Assembly (NCBI GenBank): GCA_011053245.1
Contig: DRGS01000055.1
Coordinates: 1-19,236, forward strand
Direction: 5' to 3'
From: Phycisphaerales bacterium
Lineage (GTDB): Bacteria; Planctomycetota; Phycisphaerae; Sedimentisphaerales; Anaerohalosphaeraceae
Length of the DNA stretch: 19,236 bases
Below are positions 15,841-19,236 of the stretch, in pieces. The notes beneath the pieces are model-generated. The model did not search any database and had not been told where the DNA came from. It saw nothing but the letters and a program-made list of their open reading frames with translations. The position numbers and the translations under genes were made by a program. Each line of letters begins with the position of its first letter. Positions within the stretch are counted from its first letter, which is position 1.

Positions 15841-16350
15841 CTAAACTTTCGGCAGGTTCATCGTTGCGCTTATTTCCTTCAATTCATCGTAGAGTTCCGT
15901 CAGGGACTGGCTTATCACATCGGTATCGCTGCAAACGTGCATGTAATTCGTATCGCCGTTCCACCTCGGAACGACATGGACATGCATATGGTCCGGCAAC
16001 CCCGCTCCTGCGCATCTGCCAAAATTCATTCCAACATTAAACCCATGCGGCTTTATCGCCTCTTTCAGAGCCGTTTGACAGTCCCTTGTCAGTTTGGTCA
16101 GTTCCAGAAGCTCCTCATCGCTGGCATCGTCGAGATTGCCGATGTGTCTTACAGGCGCTATCAGAAGATGCCCATTGTTATAGGGGAACTTATTGAATGT
16201 GACAATGCAATGATCCGTCCGCCACAGCACAAGGTTTTCGCGGTCGTCATCAGGCCTCTTGATATAATCACAGATGAAGCACTCGCTATCTTCGAATAGC
16301 CCCTTGATATATTTGATCCGCCACGGTGCCCAAAGGTTCTTACGTTCCAA
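15841..16350 (-). CDS. HIT-family nucleotide hydrolase/transferase (Ap4A phosphorylase-like)
   Basis: Histidine-triad proteins act on nucleoside mono- or dinucleoside polyphosphates. The motif HMHVHVVPRW (121-130) holds the triad His121, His123 and His125; NKFPYNNGHLLIAPVRHIG (53-71) is the conserved substrate strand. The N-terminal LWAPWR (6-11) and the CFIC pair (24-27), probably zinc-binding, are typical of the branch related to actinobacterial Ap4A phosphorylase. Length 169 is normal for that branch. The start is TTG at 16350, strongly supported by AGGAGG ten bases upstream. Neighbour dgt (41 bases downstream) suggests a nucleotide-sanitation theme. The exact substrate is not predictable from sequence. 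Confidence 0.92.
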   Translation of the reverse strand: MERKNLWAPWRIKYIKGLFEDSECFICDYIKRPDDDRENLVLWRTDHCIVTFNKFPYNNGHLLIAPVRHIGNLDDASDEELLELTKLTRDCQTALKEAIKPHGFNVGMNFGRCAGAGLPDHMHVHVVPRWNGDTNYMHVCSDTDVISQSLTELYDELKEISATMNLPKV

Positions 16351-16360
16351 ATTACAAAAA

Positions 16361-16366
16361 CCTCCT
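16361..16366 (-). promoter_or_regulatory. Perfect SD deciding a TTG start
   Basis: AGGAGG on the - strand sits ten bases before TTG at 16350, and no in-frame ATG lies nearby, so it fixes the HIT gene start at a TTG codon. Confidence 0.7.
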
Positions 16367-16395
16367 GATCTTTTGCTGCTCAGTTTTCGCCACTG

Positions 16396-17376
16396 CTACT
16401 TGACAAGCTCGACGGTTAATTTCTGATCGACTGTCAACATAGGCGGCGTATCGCCAAGCGGCAGCATAAAACTTGCGCTAACTTCCATTTTGTATTGCTG
16501 GGTATCTTTTTCTATTAAGTTTCTCTTAAGGTCAAACACCTGCGTGCCGCCGCCCTCGATAGAAAGAAATCTATATTGTATCAGGAAACCAAAAACACCC
16601 TTCATTTGAAACCTGCCTGAATGCGGCTTGGGCCAGTCACCAAGTTTCTCGTCACTAATAGCATAAGTACTCTTGATCATTGCCTTTCGCTCCTGCTCCG
16701 TTTCGATCACCTCATCCAGCACATACGTTGTCTCTCTTGTCGGTGGCCAATGTATCGACATGGGGATCATTTGCAGAGCCTTCCACTCGGAGCCTATTGC
16801 AACCCCTTTGATAGGATCCTTGATCGTCGAAATCGAATCCCACAGATACCACTGAAGCGCAACGAAGTCATGGAGCATGTCGGGGTTTTTCACCAGCCTC
16901 CGACCTTCCTTTTTCGGGTCAAAGGCCGTTTTGCCTACCTTTTCGAGAAGGCTGGTAAGCTCGGAGTACTCGACGATCTTTCCGGTAGGCGTTAGTTTGA
17001 ACGTGAAACTCTTTCCGGCAAGATTTTCGACTGCGTCTTTCTTTCCACCTCTACTCGTGAAAGATTTCCTTTTTACTTTCGCCGACTTACATGTTGCCTC
17101 TATCGTGCTAAGTCCATACGGGTTGACCTCGACAGGTTTGTACACCATGACAAGCTCAAGTCTTTCGCTCATCTTATCCGTCTTGCTTGTGTTTTTTGCC
17201 TTTGATGCGATCGTAAGATCGATATTTCTTTGTGAGACCATTTTGTATTCCAGTTCCTGGCCTGCTTCAAATGACAATACGAGAAGTTCCCGCCCGCCGC
17301 CAACTTCGCAACCGCCGGCAATAGCCCCAACAATGCAAGTACATACAAATACGATAATATTTTTCATGCTGAACAT
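16396..17376 (-). CDS. Uncharacterised secreted lipoprotein, paralogue of the next upstream gene
   Basis: Function unknown. The 326-residue product starts at ATG 17376, chosen because AGGAAGG lies about ten bases upstream. It begins with a signal peptide (MFSMKNIIVFVCTCIVGAIAG) ending at Cys23, consistent with lipid attachment. The mature part is strand-rich with segments LSFEAGQELEYKMV (35-47), LAGKSFTFKLTPTGKIVEY (119-137), PDMLHDFVAL (165-174), IGSEWK (194-199) and IHWPPTRETTYVLDEV (208-223). The same blocks occur in the same order in the adjacent 333-residue protein, indicating an ancient tandem duplication. It most resembles the broad DUF6263-like class of periplasmic lipoproteins, but this is only a suggestion. 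It is 45 bases upstream of the HIT gene. Confidence 0.8.
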   Translation of the reverse strand: MFSMKNIIVFVCTCIVGAIAGGCEVGGGRELLVLSFEAGQELEYKMVSQRNIDLTIASKAKNTSKTDKMSERLELVMVYKPVEVNPYGLSTIEATCKSAKVKRKSFTSRGGKKDAVENLAGKSFTFKLTPTGKIVEYSELTSLLEKVGKTAFDPKKEGRRLVKNPDMLHDFVALQWYLWDSISTIKDPIKGVAIGSEWKALQMIPMSIHWPPTRETTYVLDEVIETEQERKAMIKSTYAISDEKLGDWPKPHSGRFQMKGVFGFLIQYRFLSIEGGGTQVFDLKRNLIEKDTQQYKMEVSASFMLPLGDTPPMLTVDQKLTVELVK

Positions 17377-17466
17377 AAAACGCAAACCTTCCTGACGATA
17401 ATTAAAGCGACAATGACTTCGCAGCCGCATCTTCCACTTAGCGTACCGCACAGATCCAACTTTCCA

Positions 17467-18468
17467 CTAATTCTGCTTTTCGATACTGATCGACCGGATA
17501 AATCCCATCGTCAGTGCATCCGGCTCCATCTCGGCACTTGCACCTGACGGCATTTCCGCCGCGACATAGGTGCCGACGAATTTCTCGTTGTAATTTTCAA
17601 CTCTTCCGTCTTTGAGAACGATCTGGCCGGTGTACTTTTCTTCAGGATCGAATATCTTTGAGAACGGCCCCATACCCCTCACTTTTTGACCGTCAATTGC
17701 ATCAAAATTCTCTATGGCATTCATTTCGATCTGGACCGACTGCTGGCCATCTTCTTTAGCTACTTGCTTTACCGTATAGGTCTTTGCAAAAGATTTTGGT
17801 GCCCAGCGAAGACCCGGGTGAGATGCCTCTATCCTCTTCCACGACTGACCTTTACTAACCGAACTACTCCCGCTATCCGGTAGAGCGAGTATCGAATGCA
17901 GTGTGACCAGCCTGTCGTCATTTAAAAGCCCCCTTGCCACTTGGCTGTCCTGGCCTGTTTTTACGGCTTTTCTTATGGCGTTAGCGTCAACTACTGTTAC
18001 ACTACCGTCAGGTGACATCTTGATCTTGTAGCTTTGACCTATCAGTTTCGCAAAAGGTTTCTTCAGGTCAGCTTGACGGGTACTGTCAAAGTCAAAATTT
18101 ACTTTGTTTTTTGTCTCGGAATGATATGTGATAGCCTCAATAGTGATCTTGACGACAGCGTCCCCATTTTCTTCGACGCTTTCGATCTCCTGAAGGGATG
18201 TTATACTGATCTTGGTACCGCTTTTCTTTTCGTCCAATTTCTTCAGCGAGGGCTGTTCGAACTTATAGTCTATTCTTGTTTCCGTCACCGTCTTATAGGT
18301 CGCTTTTTCTCCGGCGACAAATTGCAACTGCACATCGGCTTTTTGCAAACTTTCCTTGGTTGCAGCGGTTCCTTTAAGCCCCGGATCTCCTTGCGGCCCG
18401 CACCCGGCACCAAAAAACATTAGACAAGTACAGCTTAATATGGACCAAACCGTAATTTTCCGTAACAT
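17467..18468 (-). CDS. Uncharacterised secreted lipoprotein, first gene of the - strand run
   Basis: Function unknown. The start is ATG 18468, with GGAG six bases upstream; an in-frame TTG at 18483 would add five residues and lacks an SD. The 333-residue product has a signal peptide (MLRKITVWSILSCTCLMFF) ending before Cys23, the same lipidation position as its paralogue. A GPQGDPGLKG linker follows, then a strand-rich domain with LQFVAGEKATYKTV (48-61), LIGQSYKIKMSPDGSVTVV (142-160), DDRLVTLHSILALP (184-197), KGQSWK (206-211) and LRWAPKSFAKTYTVKQV (220-236). These align block for block with the downstream lipoprotein although identity is low. A leftward promoter candidate lies at 18543-18570. 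The 90-base gap to the paralogue has no clear terminator, so the two are probably co-transcribed. Confidence 0.82.
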   Translation of the reverse strand: MLRKITVWSILSCTCLMFFGAGCGPQGDPGLKGTAATKESLQKADVQLQFVAGEKATYKTVTETRIDYKFEQPSLKKLDEKKSGTKISITSLQEIESVEENGDAVVKITIEAITYHSETKNKVNFDFDSTRQADLKKPFAKLIGQSYKIKMSPDGSVTVVDANAIRKAVKTGQDSQVARGLLNDDRLVTLHSILALPDSGSSSVSKGQSWKRIEASHPGLRWAPKSFAKTYTVKQVAKEDGQQSVQIEMNAIENFDAIDGQKVRGMGPFSKIFDPEEKYTGQIVLKDGRVENYNEKFVGTYVAAEMPSGASAEMEPDALTMGFIRSISIEKQN

Positions 18469-18542
18469 ACTCTTCTCCTTCAATATCTAAAGTAAATTGA
18501 TATAACTGCTATTGCAGTAAGACTTTTCAAACACAATGCTCA

Positions 18543-18570
18543 ATTATATACATTCTTCAGATAATCGCAA
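18543..18570 (-). promoter_or_regulatory. Predicted sigma-70-type promoter for the lipoprotein gene
   Basis: On the - strand, TTGCGA (18570-18565) is followed after 16 bases by a perfect TATAAT (18548-18543), about 75 bases before the ATG at 18468. It is likely the head promoter for at least the first genes of the leftward run. Motif-based only. Confidence 0.45.
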
Positions 18571-18571
18571 C

Positions 18572-18584
18572 ACATATTATATGT
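18572..18584. promoter_or_regulatory. Perfect 13-base palindrome, possible operator
   Basis: ACATAT-T-ATATGT is a perfect inverted repeat placed immediately upstream of the leftward -35 element and between the two divergent promoters, where a regulator binding site would be expected. AT-rich palindromes of this size also arise by chance. Confidence 0.3.
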
Positions 18585-18606
18585 AAATTACCCTATCTTT
18601 TGTATG

Positions 18607-18628
18607 GGCCTGTTTTTCCGGCCTGTTT
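18607..18628. repeat. Two 9-base direct repeats upstream of the ilvD promoter
   Basis: GGCCTGTTT occurs at 18607-18615 and again at 18620-18628, a 13-base period. It lies about 45 bases upstream of the rightward -35 element. It could be a protein-binding site; nothing further can be said from one copy pair. Confidence 0.3.
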
Positions 18629-18670
18629 GCTTTGTTTTGTGGCGGTCTGGTATATTTTTGAATTTTACGG

Positions 18671-18699
18671 TTTATACCTATTTCCAAAAAAGCTATAAT
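18671..18699 (+). promoter_or_regulatory. Predicted sigma-70-type promoter for ilvD
   Basis: TTTATA (18671-18676, four of six to TTGACA) and a perfect TATAAT (18694-18699) are separated by 17 bases. Transcription would begin near 18706, giving a leader of about 58 bases before the ATG at 18764. The leader includes a short GTCG-cata-CGAC stem but no leader peptide or attenuator was recognised. Confidence 0.55.
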
Positions 18700-18763
18700 A
18701 GGCAGTGTTGCGTGTTGTCGCATACGACCTAAAAAGTTTTAAGTCCTTATGGAGAAAGATATT

Positions 18764-19113
18764 ATGAGAAGTGACACAGTAAAAAAAGGTTTCCAGCGTG
18801 CCCCTCACAGAGGCCTGCTCCACGCCTGCGGCCTCAAAGATGAAGATATATCCAAGCCGTTCATCGCCGTTGCCAACAGTTTTTGTGAGGTCGTACCCGG
18901 CCATGTTCATCTTAATAAGGTCGCCCAAACGGTCAAAGACGCTATCCGCCAGGCAGGCGCGGTTCCCTTTGAATTCAACACGATCGCCATCTGCGACGGA
19001 ATAGCAATGGGTCATAGCGGCATGAAATACTCCCTTGCATCACGCGAGATCATCGCCGATTCCGTTGAAACCATGGTACAAGCCCACCGTTTCGACGGCA
19101 TGGTATGTATTCC
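18764..19113 (+). CDS. ilvD: Dihydroxy-acid dehydratase IlvD, N-terminal part, interrupted by an inverted junction
   Basis: IlvD is the Fe-S enzyme that makes the 2-keto acid precursors of valine, isoleucine and leucine. The ATG at 18764 has GGAG nine bases upstream; the in-frame ATG at 18749 overlaps that SD and is not preferred. The product follows the family closely: [50 protein letters not shown] (with a likely cluster or metal-ligand Cys and Asp), [10 protein letters not shown] and [10 protein letters not shown]. After CIP the family expects NCDK, but the reading frame continues with unrelated residues to a TGA at 19157-19159. From about 19113 the opposite strand instead encodes a later part of IlvD. 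The gene as presented is therefore broken; whether this is biological or an artefact is discussed under findings. Confidence 0.9.
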
Positions 19114-19235
19114 GAGCAGCTTCCCTCGCCGGGACAGCCGGAACATTCGAGTTCCTTGAGTTCATCTTCGCCAATATTACCTGCATTGAAAGCGGCGATG
19201 CCCTCAAAAATGCTGATCAGGTCAACGGTTTTGCC
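19113..19235 (-). pseudogene. ilvD: Inverted internal fragment of ilvD
   Basis: Read on the - strand from 19235 to 19113, the frame is fully open for 41 codons. It begins [19 protein letters not shown], continues with [18 protein letters not shown] and ends SCS. This is the IlvD stretch that normally lies downstream of the CIPNCDK motif and directly before GMFTANSMNC, and includes the Cys of the GSC iron-sulfur ligand motif. So the same gene appears first forward to CIP and then backward from GSCS. The segment between CIP and GKTVDL (a few tens of codons in family members) is not in the window. The fragment runs to the window edge. Confidence 0.85.
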
Positions 19236-19236
19236 G

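Noticed and set aside
18665..19015. - strand open frame of 116 codons
   Set aside because: Antisense to the ilvD N-terminus and its promoter; no SD or family features.
19114..19159. ilvD ending naturally or by a simple frameshift at the TGA 19157-19159
   Set aside because: No + strand frame after 19113 resembles IlvD, whereas the - strand encodes 41 continuous residues of a later IlvD segment; an inverted join explains the data better than a frameshift.
1..19236. CRISPR array, tRNA or rRNA genes, phage or insertion sequence genes
   Set aside because: No regularly spaced repeats, cloverleaf-like sequences or transposase/integrase products were seen on either strand.

Overview
The window reads as a stretch of bacterial chromosome made almost entirely of housekeeping genes. 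Moderate GC, many conserved genes packed on one strand, several TTG/GTG starts with good Shine-Dalgarno (SD) sequences, lipid-anchored proteins of unknown function, and a RuvA, YbeY and CdsA that depart from proteobacterial forms suggest a Planctomycetota member, perhaps Phycisphaerae. That assignment is inference from overall look, not from a marker gene.

Layout. (1) Positions 2-1939, + strand: the end of ruvC, then ruvA and ruvB, the Holliday-junction resolution operon. (2) Positions 1936-18468, - strand: sixteen genes in one direction. In transcription order they are two paralogous lipoproteins, a HIT-family hydrolase, a dgt-like dNTP triphosphohydrolase, pgpA, a large kinase-like/multi-membrane-span protein, two proteins of unknown function, purA, uppS, cdsA, phoH, a PgpH-type 7TM-HD phosphodiesterase, ybeY, a CorC/HlyC-type CBS protein, and recO. 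RecO ends tail to tail with RuvB and their stop codons share bases. (3) Positions 18469-18763: a divergent promoter region. (4) From 18764, + strand: ilvD. It follows the dihydroxy-acid dehydratase sequence to about position 19113 and then switches abruptly to a more distal part of the same gene on the opposite strand.

Functional themes are DNA recombination and repair (ruvCAB, recO), RNA and ribosome quality control (phoH, ybeY, corC), c-di-AMP breakdown (pgpH), envelope lipid synthesis (uppS, cdsA, pgpA) and nucleotide metabolism (purA, dgt, HIT). The phoH-pgpH-ybeY-corC-recO order combines the proteobacterial ybeZ-ybeY-ybeX set with the Firmicutes pgpH-ybeY...recO arrangement.

The points most worth following are the inverted ilvD junction at the right edge (a fold-back chimera or a real rearrangement), the 836-residue kinase-like membrane protein next to pgpA, a YbeY whose third metal-binding His is Asp, a PgpH with no extracellular sensor domain, and repeat-like palindromes in the only gene-free stretch above 300 bases. 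No CRISPR array, tRNA, rRNA, intact insertion sequence or prophage was seen.
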